From: Methanobacterium spitsbergense
Lineage (GTDB): Archaea > Methanobacteriota > Methanobacteria > Methanobacteriales > Methanobacteriaceae
Reading direction: 5' to 3'
Assembly: GCF_019931065.1 (NCBI RefSeq)
Contig: NZ_JAIOUQ010000010.1
Location: forward strand, 1 to 30,917
DNA length: 30,917 nucleotides
Shown here piece after piece: positions 1-9,248 of the stretch. Both the position numbers and the translations under genes were made by a program. The notes under the pieces were generated by a model that searched no databases, was not told the DNA's origin, and saw only the letters and a list, made by a program, of their open reading frames with translations. Each line of letters opens with the position of its first letter. The stretch's first letter is position 1.

Positions 1-2
1 AA

Positions 3-92
3 ACAACCAAAGGACTAATCAACTACCTAGCACTCAAAATGCAAAAATGGACAACCAAACATGGAAAACATCAACAACACCCATTAACTTGA
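3..92 (+). CDS. C-terminal end of an unidentified protein (partial)
   Basis: An open frame enters from the left edge of the window and stops at TGA 90-92, giving about 29 residues that include the stretch GLINYLALKMQKW. I prefer this frame because its third codon positions are mostly A or C, the pattern seen in the C-rich parts of the adhesin genes here, and because plainly A/T-rich non-coding sequence follows. A second frame (2-139) is also open, so the choice is uncertain. No family can be named from so little sequence. Confidence 0.3.
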   Translation, partial: TTKGLINYLALKMQKWTTKHGKHQQHPLT

Positions 93-236
93 CAGCCCCA
101 GTAAAAGGTGAATCTATTTTTTTGTTGTGTTTTATTTAGTCTTTATATGGCAGATTGGATATGTATGGATTATAGTACAATAACTTTACAAACCCGAATA
201 ATAAATAAGAATAAATGACTAATTCTTTGTCAATTC

Positions 237-288
237 AAAAAAAAAATACCAACCACTTGCAAATCGAGAAGGTAAAATATCTGCAAGT
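237..288 (-). terminator. Hairpin plus T-run ending the minus-strand glycan operon
   Basis: ACTTGCA at 255-261 and TGCAAGT at 282-288 form a perfect 7-bp inverted repeat with a 20-nt loop. Read on the minus strand, it is followed about 8 nt later by ten T (the A-run 237-246). It lies directly after the last stop codon of the operon at 289-291, where a terminator is expected. Archaeal termination depends mainly on the T-run. Confidence 0.45.
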
Positions 289-963
289 TTAATGTCTATT
301 CTTTTCATTTTCGGTTAAATGGTAAAGCGACAAGTATATGCTTGAATTTTTAACAGATATTTTCTTGAAGTTCAATTTTGAAAAAAGATTAGTTATCCTT
401 GTTTCTGTAAAAAATTGACAGTGACTACTACCATTTCCAATAACATACTTTGGTTTATTTAATAATTTTCTTATAAAATTATTATGCTTAAAAAGATAAA
501 AAAATAAACGATTTCTAATTTCCCCTGGCCCAAAACCATTTGGAGTAGTTACAAAAAATTGCGAATTTTTACACATTACCTTTTTTATATTTAAAACTAA
601 ATTTAAAGGGTCTAAGACATGTTCAAATACTTCCGAAGCAATTACTATATCAGATGAGAATGAATAACCATTTTCTTCACTTAGACAAATATTTTTAATT
701 TTATTTTTTTTGATTAAATTTGATAAATAAACAACATCACTTTTATCAACGTCAAACGCCACAATGTTGCATCGTAAGGAATTTTAAGGAATTGTAATAC
801 CACCTTTGCCACAACCCGCTTTTAGTATATTAAGTTCATCTAATTTTTTATTGTTAATAATTGAATATTTTCTTAGCTGAAATAATAAATTCTAATTTTT
901 TTAGATATGATGGATTATAATCAAAGTTTGCATCATTTAAAAATTTTCTACATCAGAGTTCAT
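289..963 (-). pseudogene. Broken SAM-dependent methyltransferase
   Basis: The intact 3' portion (289-762, 157 residues) has the post-motif-I strand VDKSDV, the acidic motif ASEVFEHVLDP and the TTPNGFG stretch typical of class I SAM methyltransferases near glycan genes. Upstream the same protein continues, but it is broken. ATG at 963 (minus) starts MNSDVENF and meets TAA. A shifted frame gives NFDYNPSYLKKLEFI and then stops. A third stretch carries the glycine-rich SAM motif NILKAGCGKGG, followed by an in-frame TAA before NSLRCNIVAFDVDK. There are therefore at least three lesions, and the usual Asp before GCG reads Ala. It is the last gene of a minus-strand operon behind the DUF2206 gene. Sequencing errors could mimic some lesions, but several together favour real decay. 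Confidence 0.75.
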
Positions 964-1005
964 ATTTACCACTAATTATTTTAATGTTTATACTCAATTT
1001 CGTTT

Positions 1006-3189
1006 TTAATAAGGATTCTCCACAAAGGAAACATTAGATTGAGTTTGTTTTAAATACAAAACCTCAGATTCACCATTTGAATATATTAAATTAGATTCTT
1101 CAATTTGTGGATTTAAATAGGACATATTGTAATAATAATTACCATTAACATAAGCAATATTTTGTAGAATATTGGTAGATCCAAGATATAAGTAAGAGTT
1201 TTGAATCTGTGTTTGATTTGTTATTACTTTTTGATATGGCATCATCCCATAACTTCTTAGTATATGTTTCACATTAAAAAAATCGGCATAAACTCTTAAT
1301 GAATTCTTTCTATTTAGGGAAAGCCATTCAGCGGAATTAATATCCTCTTCTTTATAAAATGTTGAATAAAAAGCAGCTTTATATTTAGTATCCTGATTAA
1401 TTATAGATTTCTGGCTCAAAGCCAATGAAGAAGGTTGATCATTGAAAATTTCATAAACTAAACCAACGTTGAAAAAGAAAAATATTATTAAAAAAATGGA
1501 CATTAAATGCAGAGATTTTTCTTTAGTAAAATATTTATTTAGCTTTTTAAATCGCGATATTAAATTTATGAGGAATATACCTCCAATTATTGAAAATGGT
1601 GCTAAAAATATCAATGAAAGTTGGTATAATCTATCTGTGTTTAATGCACTTGCTAAATAGGGTATAAAGAAACTGAGGATTAATACTACTAAGAAAAATA
1701 AAGATAATATTAAATATTCTTCCTTAAATTTTAATCTATGTTTTAAAGTATACAAAAATCCTATTACTATAAATAAAGGTATTAATAATTGTATATATTT
1801 ACCTATTGTATGTAAAAATGATGGATTTAAACTGTTTATTAACCTTAAACTTTGTGATGAATTTTGATCAAAAAATTCTGTAAAAAATGTTTGATACATA
1901 TTATTCCCAATATCTACAAAAGCAATAAATGAAGAAGAGCTAGAGATGTACATATACCAAGCTAAAGTAAAAATTGTAATAAATAAAAATAAAGTGAATG
2001 TTACTGTTTTAAATTTATAATCCGACTTATCCAACTTTTTATAAAGTGGTAAAATAATCAACATCGCTAATAAACCTAAAACGAAGAGATAAGATAATCC
2101 ATAGTGCGATAAAATGATAGAAGCCCCAAATATAATGAATAGAATCGATATTTTACTGTTACTTAATTTATCCTCAATCATTAGAAGTAAAAAAAGTGTT
2201 AAGAACAATTCTGCTAGTCCTAACCGACCCAAATAAGCACTATAAAATTTAAAAAAAGCAACAAAAACAAAACATGACAAAAACGCTATTATCGCTGTTG
2301 ATTGTTTTTTATAAACTATGTATAATCCTACAGGAATTAAGGAATAAAAAAAAGGAAATATTATTTTAAATATCCAAGTTATGTTTAAATTAATAATTTT
2401 TGAATAAATTGGAACTAACATCACAATACTCAAAACAGAATTCACATCCCCAAACGTCTGAAATGACCAAATTGAATTCAAATTTACCAAATTAGCAAAG
2501 TAATACTCGACATTAACATCATTACCTGTAATGTTACCCGATATAAGTTCAATACTATACACAACTGATAAGGCAATTGCAAATATCGTTAGAGGATAAA
2601 ATTTTTGGTTTATTTTCCCAAGTGAAACTAAGATAACTATTAATCCAATTAACAATATTAAAACCACCAAAGCAATATTATTATCATAATAATTCACTAG
2701 ATAGGTTCCTATAACCGCAATTAAAGGCAATAATATTATAAAAGATTCTCTAGGAAAGCTTTTTAATTCTATATAACACTTTTCAGAGAAGTTTTTGTCG
2801 ATCATGTAACTTAGAATAGATAATGCAATTACAAGAAGATTTATTGAAATTATTAAATTAAAAGGGGAAAGTGGTTCATGAATGCCAACGATTGGATAGA
2901 TGATATTTAAAAAGAATCCTAAAAACATTATTAGAGATAAACTCAATCCTACAGCATATAATAATGATTTAACACTACTAATATTATGTATTCTCAATAC
3001 TCTTAACATTAAATAACCAGGTACAAAAGTAAGAAAAACAAATCCAAAAACCTGTCGCAACAAAGGAATATTTATCCCAATTGTATCCAATAAACTCAAT
3101 CCAATAAAAGATAACTGAATACTAATTATAAGAGCTAAAAATTTACTAAATTTCCAATCATTCATTTTAAATGGATTGTTTATAAACAT
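1006..3189 (-). CDS. DUF2206-like multi-pass membrane protein
   Basis: This 727-residue protein has roughly fifteen hydrophobic segments over residues 15-580 and a soluble C-terminal part of about 140 residues (beginning near NDQPSSL) with many aromatic residues. An early FVFLTFVPGYLMLRVLR stretch resembles the FLPGY segment of DUF1616 proteins. Overall architecture, including the closing extracellular domain, fits the DUF2206 family of methanogen membrane proteins, which resemble integral-membrane glycosyltransferases and polymer-assembly proteins; the family name is from memory. Its ATG directly abuts the TAA of the upstream glycosyltransferase, and its ribosome site GGGTAG lies inside that gene's end, so the two are probably translationally coupled. 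A role in moving or assembling surface glycan is inferred from context. Confidence 0.6.
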   Translation of the reverse strand: MFINNPFKMNDWKFSKFLALIISIQLSFIGLSLLDTIGINIPLLRQVFGFVFLTFVPGYLMLRVLRIHNISSVKSLLYAVGLSLSLIMFLGFFLNIIYPIVGIHEPLSPFNLIISINLLVIALSILSYMIDKNFSEKCYIELKSFPRESFIILLPLIAVIGTYLVNYYDNNIALVVLILLIGLIVILVSLGKINQKFYPLTIFAIALSVVYSIELISGNITGNDVNVEYYFANLVNLNSIWSFQTFGDVNSVLSIVMLVPIYSKIINLNITWIFKIIFPFFYSLIPVGLYIVYKKQSTAIIAFLSCFVFVAFFKFYSAYLGRLGLAELFLTLFLLLMIEDKLSNSKISILFIIFGASIILSHYGLSYLFVLGLLAMLIILPLYKKLDKSDYKFKTVTFTLFLFITIFTLAWYMYISSSSSFIAFVDIGNNMYQTFFTEFFDQNSSQSLRLINSLNPSFLHTIGKYIQLLIPLFIVIGFLYTLKHRLKFKEEYLILSLFFLVVLILSFFIPYLASALNTDRLYQLSLIFLAPFSIIGGIFLINLISRFKKLNKYFTKEKSLHLMSIFLIIFFFFNVGLVYEIFNDQPSSLALSQKSIINQDTKYKAAFYSTFYKEEDINSAEWLSLNRKNSLRVYADFFNVKHILRSYGMMPYQKVITNQTQIQNSYLYLGSTNILQNIAYVNGNYYYNMSYLNPQIEESNLIYSNGESEVLYLKQTQSNVSFVENPY

Positions 3190-4266
3190 TTATTCTACCC
3201 TCAATTTATTATAAATTTGAATTAAATTGCCTGCAATTACATCCCAAGAAAGCTCTTTTCTCATTTTAATGTAACCATTGACACCCATTCTCTTCTGTAA
3301 ATTTTCATCATCTAAAGTTTTAATTATAGCTTCAGCAAGTGCGATAGAATTTTTTGAGGGAACTATAAATCCGGTTTTACCATTTTCTACAACTTCGGGT
3401 ATACTTCCTACATCAGTTGCAATTACCGGTTTTTTGAATGCATATGCAATAGGAATAATTCCAGTTTGTGTACCTTCAATATAAGGTAAAATTACTATTT
3501 TTGCTCTTTGGAAAAAAGAAGATACTTCTTCATCTTTTATAAACCTATTGTGGATTTCAAAATTCTCATGATTTTTGATGAGGTGATTATATTTATCAAA
3601 ATTCCCAGATCCCGCTATTATTAACTTAATTTCAGGTTTCTGATTTAAAATATAATTTACAGATTCTATTAAATAATTCAAACCTTTGTAATCTATTATC
3701 CTACCAAAAAATAGTATTGTGTCTTTTTCTTCATCTATTTTGTCCTCTGAATAGTTCAAGAAAAAAGAATAATCACCGTGAGGGATACTGTAAACTTTTT
3801 TATTTGTTTTAATTAATTTTTTAGCATATTTTCCATGAACTAATAGACAATCAGAGAATTTAACATAAATTCGTTTAGCAAATTTCTGATCGATCATTCT
3901 TCCGCCAATATGAGGATTAACATCATGAATCATTGTAACAATTTTAAATTTTCTTAGATAAGGTAAAAATAATGCAGCCCATAAATGAATTTCATTAAAA
4001 TGAATTATATCCGGATTTTCTCTATATACGCTCCTTATAAATTTTAATGGCCTAGTAAAAATCAAGGTATTAACAATAAAATTTTTAATTAAGTTACCCA
4101 TCTTTAATTCTATTATTTTAACATGATTAATATCAAAGTTATTTTTATCTATTCCAATAGGGGCTATTACAACAACGTCCTCTCTTTTTGCTAAAGAGTT
4201 TGCAAGTTGTGAAACGTAATGCACCATTCCCCCTTTGGTATTTAAAGTTATAATCATGATCTTCAT
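3190..4266 (-). CDS. Family-4 glycosyltransferase (GT-B fold)
   Basis: The 358-residue protein has the two-lobed GT4 layout. The N-lobe begins MKIMIITLNTKGGMVHYVSQ with a glycine-rich turn. The linker is near IPHG, residues 161-164. The C-lobe carries LFFGRIIDYKGLNYLIE (about 185-201) and PYIEGTQTGIIPIAYAFKKPVIATDVG. The first Glu of the GT4 EX7E motif is present (E264), but the residue eight places on is Pro, so the second Glu is absent, as in a subset of GT4 enzymes. It probably transfers a sugar from a nucleotide donor onto a cytoplasmic glycan or lipid carrier. Donor and acceptor cannot be read from the sequence. It is third of the three glycosyltransferases in order of transcription. Confidence 0.85.
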   Translation of the reverse strand: MKIMIITLNTKGGMVHYVSQLANSLAKREDVVVIAPIGIDKNNFDINHVKIIELKMGNLIKNFIVNTLIFTRPLKFIRSVYRENPDIIHFNEIHLWAALFLPYLRKFKIVTMIHDVNPHIGGRMIDQKFAKRIYVKFSDCLLVHGKYAKKLIKTNKKVYSIPHGDYSFFLNYSEDKIDEEKDTILFFGRIIDYKGLNYLIESVNYILNQKPEIKLIIAGSGNFDKYNHLIKNHENFEIHNRFIKDEEVSSFFQRAKIVILPYIEGTQTGIIPIAYAFKKPVIATDVGSIPEVVENGKTGFIVPSKNSIALAEAIIKTLDDENLQKRMGVNGYIKMRKELSWDVIAGNLIQIYNKLRVE

Positions 4267-4294
4267 AATACAGCCTATTTCTTGGAATTGATAA

Positions 4295-5395
4295 TTAAAC
4301 TTTACTGAATTGTTCTAAATATAAATCAGCTATTTTTTCCCAATCATGATTTTGAACTGCAAAATTTCTTGCATTTTCCGAATGCCTTTTATTATCCGAT
4401 TTTAAATAATTTATTATATCATTTGCTGCATATTCTGTATTTTCAACATTAATGGTAATACCACAATCAGCTGCATCAGTTATTAAACTTATATTAGGTA
4501 TTTCTGAAACTATGCATTTTAAACCTGATGCCATGGCTTCTAGAAGAGTTAAAGGCTGGCCTTCATATTTAGAAGTCATTATATAATAATCAGAACAAGC
4601 ATAAACATTTGGAGTATCCATATGATGTACCTGACCTAAAAATCGGACATTATTTAATTCTTCATCCTTAACCAGGGTCTTTGAATTTTTAAGTAGTTCT
4701 CCTGTTCCGGCCATTAATAATGTTAAATTATTAATTTTAGCCGACAATTTAGAGAATATTCTAATTAATTCAAGAGGCTGTTTATGTTCATTAAATCTAC
4801 CTAAACTAAGAATTACAATATTATTTTCTGGAATTTTAAATTTGTTTCTTAAAAATTTTTTATTATTTTTTGGCCTAAATAAATGGGTGTTTACTCCATT
4901 TGGAATATATTTAATCTTATCTCCGTTTATATTGATTTTTACTAACTCACTTTTTACTGAGGGATCAATTACCGTAAACAGTATTTCATTATTAATTTTT
5001 TTTATACAATAACTATCTATGATTGATGAAAATAAATAATAAAAATGTAAATGCAAGGGATATATTCTTTTTTCTATTTTACCCTGAGAAGTAGAGTGAA
5101 TTGTCACTAAACATTTCTTAAAAGGATTTTCTGTAATAAATAGAGGGTTGTGTAGCCATACTATATCATAATCATTTTTTTTATTTTTAAAATATTTACT
5201 TACCTTAAACCAAAAATATAAAAGACTTATTCGCCCATATTTACCTATATTTCCAATTTTAATATCTGGTCCTGTTGGTGAACATACATCACATTCTATA
5301 CCTTTTTTTTTCATTTGTTCAACAATATTATATGCTACATTGGCTATTCCTGAACCATGAGGATAATATTCTGATGCACATACTAAAATCTTCAT
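4295..5395 (-). CDS. Family-4 glycosyltransferase (GT-B fold)
   Basis: This is a 366-residue GT4 enzyme. The N-lobe opens MKILVCASEYYPHGSGIANVAY. The middle has IPNGVNTHLFRP (about 164-175), typical of nucleotide-sugar glycosyltransferases. The C-lobe has LSLGRFNEHKQP (about 197-207) and the EX7E pair E278 and E286 in YEGQPLTLLEAMASG. It lies 28 bp before the next glycosyltransferase and 19 bp after the previous one, so all three form one minus-strand transcript. No membrane segment or signal peptide is visible, so it should act at the inner face of the membrane. The sugar is unknown. Confidence 0.88.
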   Translation of the reverse strand: MKILVCASEYYPHGSGIANVAYNIVEQMKKKGIECDVCSPTGPDIKIGNIGKYGRISLLYFWFKVSKYFKNKKNDYDIVWLHNPLFITENPFKKCLVTIHSTSQGKIEKRIYPLHLHFYYLFSSIIDSYCIKKINNEILFTVIDPSVKSELVKININGDKIKYIPNGVNTHLFRPKNNKKFLRNKFKIPENNIVILSLGRFNEHKQPLELIRIFSKLSAKINNLTLLMAGTGELLKNSKTLVKDEELNNVRFLGQVHHMDTPNVYACSDYYIMTSKYEGQPLTLLEAMASGLKCIVSEIPNISLITDAADCGITINVENTEYAANDIINYLKSDNKRHSENARNFAVQNHDWEKIADLYLEQFSKV

Positions 5396-5414
5396 TATTT
5401 ACTCCAATAATTGA

Positions 5415-6512
5415 TTAAATTAATGTTTCATATAATTTTAATGTTTTTTTTACTGTGTTTTCCCAGGAAAACCCGTTAATAATTTTATATCTTCCATTTT
5501 TTCCAAATTTAAGTGATAGAGATTTATCGGATAATATTTTTATGATGCCTTCTGCTAATGCTTCAGGATCTTTTTTTGGAACCATTATTCCGCATTCATT
5601 TATTATATCTATGAGTTGTGGTAATTTTGTGCATACTACTGGTATTTCACATGACATTGCTTCTAATATTGTTCTTGGTACTCCTTCTTCTAAGCTAGGT
5701 AGTACAAATATGTCTGAATTTCTGTATAAATCTGGAATTTCAGAATTTGGAATAAATTTTTTTTGTGTTATTTTCCTGTTTAAACCTAAATGATTAATTT
5801 GTTTATTAATATTCTCTTTTAATGGACCGTCTCCTACCATTAATAGTTTTAGATCATCATATTCTTCAGATACGATTTTAAAAGCTTCAATTAAGTATTG
5901 GACACCTTTACCGTGAATATATCGTCCAACCCATAGTAATTGTTTATTTTTACTTTCTTGTTGTTTAGGAGTAAATAAGTTAGTATCAATACCGTTATGA
6001 ATTACTTCTATTTTGTCTGGATTAACTCCTAAATTGATGATAGATGATTTCCCTTCCTCAGTATAAGTAATAACTTTGTCAGCAGATTGAAATGTCCATT
6101 TACCTATTGTAGGTAAATATATTTTCTGGAGTTTCATGGGAACAGTTTGGGATATTAAACCATGGTTTGTAATTACAAGTGGTGTAGATTTAAGTTTACG
6201 TATCAATGCACATTGATTTGTTGATAAAAAAAGGTGTGAATGGGCATGTATAATATCAAAATTATGCTTTTCTTGTATTAATTTAAAGAATAATCCTGGT
6301 AAAAGAGAATTGCCGGCTATTTTTATTCTGTTATTAAATTTAACTACTTGATAATTCTTATTTATATTTTTTACTGGATTGGAATTCTTAGAAGTGTATA
6401 CTGTTACATCATGTCCATACTGTGCTTGACATCTTGACATTTCATGTGTATGAATTCCAAGTCCTCCAACAACATATGGGTATAAGTCACTGACTACACG
6501 TAATATTTTCAC
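5415..6512 (-). CDS. Family-4 glycosyltransferase, first gene of glycan operon
   Basis: This 365-residue GT4 enzyme begins MKILRVVSDLYPYVVGGLGIHTHEM, with the GGLG donor-lobe loop and HAHSH near residue 90. The C-lobe contains LLWVGRYIHGKGVQYLIEAF (about 192-211) and EX7E as E276 and E284 in LEEGVPRTILEAMSCEIPVV. It heads the minus-strand operon that continues through two more glycosyltransferases, the DUF2206 protein and the broken methyltransferase. It is divergent from the epimerase across a 76-bp gap. The usual GT4 reaction is a retaining transfer from a nucleotide sugar; the actual donor is not deducible. Confidence 0.88.
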   Translation of the reverse strand: MKILRVVSDLYPYVVGGLGIHTHEMSRCQAQYGHDVTVYTSKNSNPVKNINKNYQVVKFNNRIKIAGNSLLPGLFFKLIQEKHNFDIIHAHSHLFLSTNQCALIRKLKSTPLVITNHGLISQTVPMKLQKIYLPTIGKWTFQSADKVITYTEEGKSSIINLGVNPDKIEVIHNGIDTNLFTPKQQESKNKQLLWVGRYIHGKGVQYLIEAFKIVSEEYDDLKLLMVGDGPLKENINKQINHLGLNRKITQKKFIPNSEIPDLYRNSDIFVLPSLEEGVPRTILEAMSCEIPVVCTKLPQLIDIINECGIMVPKKDPEALAEGIIKILSDKSLSLKFGKNGRYKIINGFSWENTVKKTLKLYETLI

Positions 6513-6588
6513 TAATTTTCACCTACATTCATATTATAAAAAGACATTACATTAATCATACTTATAAATGTATTTTAAGAGGTAGAAA
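6513..6588. promoter_or_regulatory. Divergent promoter gap: glycan operon and epimerase
   Basis: The 76-bp gap must hold both outward promoters. A TATA-like TTATAAAT lies at 6562-6569 and an AAGAGGT ribosome site at 6577-6583, 5 bp before the epimerase ATG. The TATA is rather close to the start codon for a transcript that includes the ribosome site, so another A/T box further left may be the one used. Confidence 0.4.
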
Positions 6589-7524
6589 ATGAAAGCTTTA
6601 GTGACAGGATGTGCAGGGTTTATAGGATCACATTTAACTGAGAAACTTTTAGAACAAGATTATGATGTAATTGGAATTGATTGCTTTACTGATTATTATT
6701 CTAATGAATTAAAAAGATCTAATATTTCAAATTCATTGAAAAATAATAATTTCACTTTGATTGAAGAAGATATTACAACTTTAACCGAATTTCCAGATGT
6801 AGATTATATATTCCATTTAGCTGGACAGCCTGGAGTTCGTAAATCATGGGGACAAACCTTTGAAACGTATACCAAGGATAATATTTATGCTACTCAAAGA
6901 TTATTAGAATTTTATAAAGATTTAGATATAATTAAATTTGTATATTCTTCTTCTTCTTCAGTATATGGTGATGTGGAACTTCCAATGTCTGAGGATAGGG
7001 TATTGAAACCTATTTCACCTTATGGAGTTACGAAACTTGCAGCAGAACATTTATCATATTTATATCAGAAAAATTATGATCTTCCAACTATCTCTTTAAG
7101 ATATTTTTCGGTTTATGGTCCAAGACAAAGACCAGATATGGCAATAAATAAGTTTATCAAAGCAATTATTGAAGGAAAAGAGATACATATTTATGGTGAT
7201 GGAACTCAAACACGGGATTTCACATTTATCAGTGATGTAGTAAATGCAAACATTATAGCTGCAAAAGGAGATATAATAGGTGATTTTTTTAACATTGGAG
7301 GTGGAAGTAACATTAGTGTAAATGATTTAATAGGTGAAATCGAGCAGATTACAGGTATCAAAGCCAAAATTAGATACGATTCAGAACAGAAAGGTGATGT
7401 TAAAGATACATTGTCTTATAAAAACAAGGCAGAAAATATTTTGGGTTGGAAATCAAGTGTTGGTATAGAAAAAGGATTAGAAATATATATAAAATGGTAT
7501 TATGATTTTTTAGAAAATATCTAA
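6589..7524 (+). CDS. NAD-dependent sugar-nucleotide epimerase/dehydratase
   Basis: This is a 311-residue extended short-chain dehydrogenase, the normal length for GalE-like enzymes. It has the NAD-binding TGCAGFIGSH at 6-15, an active-site SSSSSVYGD near 120-128, the catalytic Y145xxxK149 in SPYGVTKLAAE, and RYFSVYGPRQRPDMA, the conserved substrate-side loop. Such enzymes interconvert UDP-sugars at C4 (glucose/galactose or glucuronate/galacturonate). The DCFTDYYS loop after the Rossmann strand resembles UDP-glucuronate 4-epimerase types, but specificity is not certain. It probably supplies nucleotide sugar to the divergent glycosyltransferases. A link with the neighbouring lasso nucleotidyltransferase is only conceivable. 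The ATG follows AAGAGGT by 5 bp. Confidence 0.85.
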   Translation: MKALVTGCAGFIGSHLTEKLLEQDYDVIGIDCFTDYYSNELKRSNISNSLKNNNFTLIEEDITTLTEFPDVDYIFHLAGQPGVRKSWGQTFETYTKDNIYATQRLLEFYKDLDIIKFVYSSSSSVYGDVELPMSEDRVLKPISPYGVTKLAAEHLSYLYQKNYDLPTISLRYFSVYGPRQRPDMAINKFIKAIIEGKEIHIYGDGTQTRDFTFISDVVNANIIAAKGDIIGDFFNIGGGSNISVNDLIGEIEQITGIKAKIRYDSEQKGDVKDTLSYKNKAENILGWKSSVGIEKGLEIYIKWYYDFLENI

Positions 7525-7547
7525 GCAGTAATTCCTTCAAATATAAA

Positions 7548-8708
7548 TTATTCTTTAGGTTTAAATCTTGCACCATATATTAAAAGCCTAATGGGGCGAT
7601 ATATGTAATATAAAGGATATAATATTTCAGGTAATTGTAATGTATCCCACTCTAATGAAGTTGGACTGAAAGCCCGCCATAAACAAAACTTTATCCCATT
7701 AATCCAGTTATCTCTTATCCTAAACTGGATTAAAGCTTCTTTTGCTAAGTTAATATCATGTTGTTCAAAGATTTGTTTAATAATATTTAATGATATATCT
7801 TTCACCGAATATTCATAGCTCAATCTTTCTAAAATATCTTGAGGTATTTTAATATTGAATAAATATTTAACTAAATACAAATTGATACACAATATTTTCT
7901 TAATTTCATACGTATTAGCTTTATCAAGCACATAAGGCCAATTAATATTTTGATTTTGAATAAATTGAGCTATATCAGATATCCATGATAAGCTTATCCA
8001 ATTATGATTAGCACTATGTGTACAAAGTATAAGTAATAAATCTTCATTTGAGAACCTTAAAGTATTTCTTCGATTAATTTCTATGTTTTTAAGAGATTTT
8101 TGATCAATGAAATTATCCGAAATCCCTTGAAATCTCCAATGCATTTCTACCATAATTCCATTAATATCATTTATAAATTTATATTCACGTTGTGTATTTA
8201 TATAATGGGACTCAGGTTTAGGATCATTTAGAAAATATAATGAATACTTATTAGACTTCATTAATTTTTTTGTTTTTAAAACATCTTTTTTAAAGATAAA
8301 AATATCCAGATCATTAAATTCTCTAAGTGCAAGATTTTCATAAGCCAAAAGAGCTAAAGAAGGCCCTTTATACGGAATGGCATCAATGCCATAAGCTTTC
8401 AAAAGTTCCAGTATCTTAATTAATTCCCCGGTCATCAATAGATTTTTACGAACATTAGCATTAAAATATTCTTTAAGTTCACATAAAACATTCTCAGGAA
8501 CCATATCCGGACAAATTAAATTAATATTACGATATAAAAGGGGCTTTAATCTGTGCCTTGAAGCTAATTGAATAATATAATTCCAGTCCAAATCTTCACT
8601 AACCAGGGAAACTATTTTACTCATAGTTTCTGGATCAATCCATGTATTGGAACAGCAAATAAGAAGCTCATCTTCACTGCTAAGTTTCAAATTTTTATCA
8701 TTTTCCAT
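7548..8708 (-). CDS. Lasso-cluster nucleotidyltransferase-family protein (N)
   Basis: This 386-residue protein of the PF14907 nucleotidyltransferase type has the core IPYKGPSLALLAYENLALREFNDLDIFI: Lys114, Gly115 and the acidic pair D133/D135 at the expected active site. The C-terminal half is helical with no membrane segment. Proteins of this family recur in Firmicutes lasso clusters of the paeninodin type. From memory, the homologue in the pseudomycoidin system adds hexose to the phosphorylated C-terminal Ser; I hold that loosely. Here it lies at the D end of the lasso set, separated from D by a plus-strand lipoprotein, so it has its own promoter. The family also occurs outside lasso clusters, but its presence with A, B1, B2, C, D and K makes this assignment likely. 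Confidence 0.78.
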   Translation of the reverse strand: MENDKNLKLSSEDELLICCSNTWIDPETMSKIVSLVSEDLDWNYIIQLASRHRLKPLLYRNINLICPDMVPENVLCELKEYFNANVRKNLLMTGELIKILELLKAYGIDAIPYKGPSLALLAYENLALREFNDLDIFIFKKDVLKTKKLMKSNKYSLYFLNDPKPESHYINTQREYKFINDINGIMVEMHWRFQGISDNFIDQKSLKNIEINRRNTLRFSNEDLLLILCTHSANHNWISLSWISDIAQFIQNQNINWPYVLDKANTYEIKKILCINLYLVKYLFNIKIPQDILERLSYEYSVKDISLNIIKQIFEQHDINLAKEALIQFRIRDNWINGIKFCLWRAFSPTSLEWDTLQLPEILYPLYYIYRPIRLLIYGARFKPKE

Positions 8709-8829
8709 GAATTTATCCCCATAACAAAATCATTAAAAAGATTAGGTAATTTTAGATAGTTATTTATTAAAATTATATATATATAAATCAAATTGAGTTA
8801 GAACTGAATATAATTTAAAGGATATAAAA

Positions 8830-9243
8830 ATGAATAAAAAACCGATTATAATAATTATTATTTTGTTTATTGTGACAATATCTGGTTGCACAACAAAGAC
8901 AACAACTAATGGCACATTTGGAGAAAAAACCCTATCCCTTGATGCTATTAAAGTGTCAGATAATACCACTGGAAACTACAGCGAAAGCAATGACACACGT
9001 TATTATGTATCAGGATATATTAATAATGAAAACTCAATTGATGCCCTAAATGTAAAAATAAAGGTCTCTACTTATGATTCCCAAAATAATATTGTAGATG
9101 TTAATGATACACCATTTTTGGAGCCTAAAAATATTCCTGCAAATGGAAATTCCGTTTTTTATGCTCGTTTTTCTGACCCTGATAAAAAAATTGTCAGATT
9201 CAGTGTAGAAGTTATTGATGCTAAGTCAGATTATGGAATTTAA
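8830..9243 (+). CDS. FxLYD-type secreted lipoprotein
   Basis: The 137-residue protein begins MNKKPIIIIIILFIVTISGC, a lipoprotein signal with the lipidated Cys at position 20. A low-complexity linker follows, then a single beta-sandwich region (about 55-130) with YYVSGYINNENSIDALNVKIKVSTYDSQ, the pattern of FxLYD domains. The ribosome site AAAGGAT sits before ATG. It is inserted on the opposite strand between lasso genes N and D and ends 5 bp from the exporter stop, so the two genes converge. A role in immunity or lasso handling at the surface is possible from position alone, but similar lipoproteins are common in methanogens. Confidence 0.7.
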   Translation: MNKKPIIIIIILFIVTISGCTTKTTTNGTFGEKTLSLDAIKVSDNTTGNYSESNDTRYYVSGYINNENSIDALNVKIKVSTYDSQNNIVDVNDTPFLEPKNIPANGNSVFYARFSDPDKKIVRFSVEVIDAKSDYGI

Positions 9244-9248
9244 GATAA

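Noticed and set aside
8760..8969. 69-codon minus-strand frame
   Set aside because: It lies antisense to the lipoprotein gene, which has a lipobox and ribosome site.
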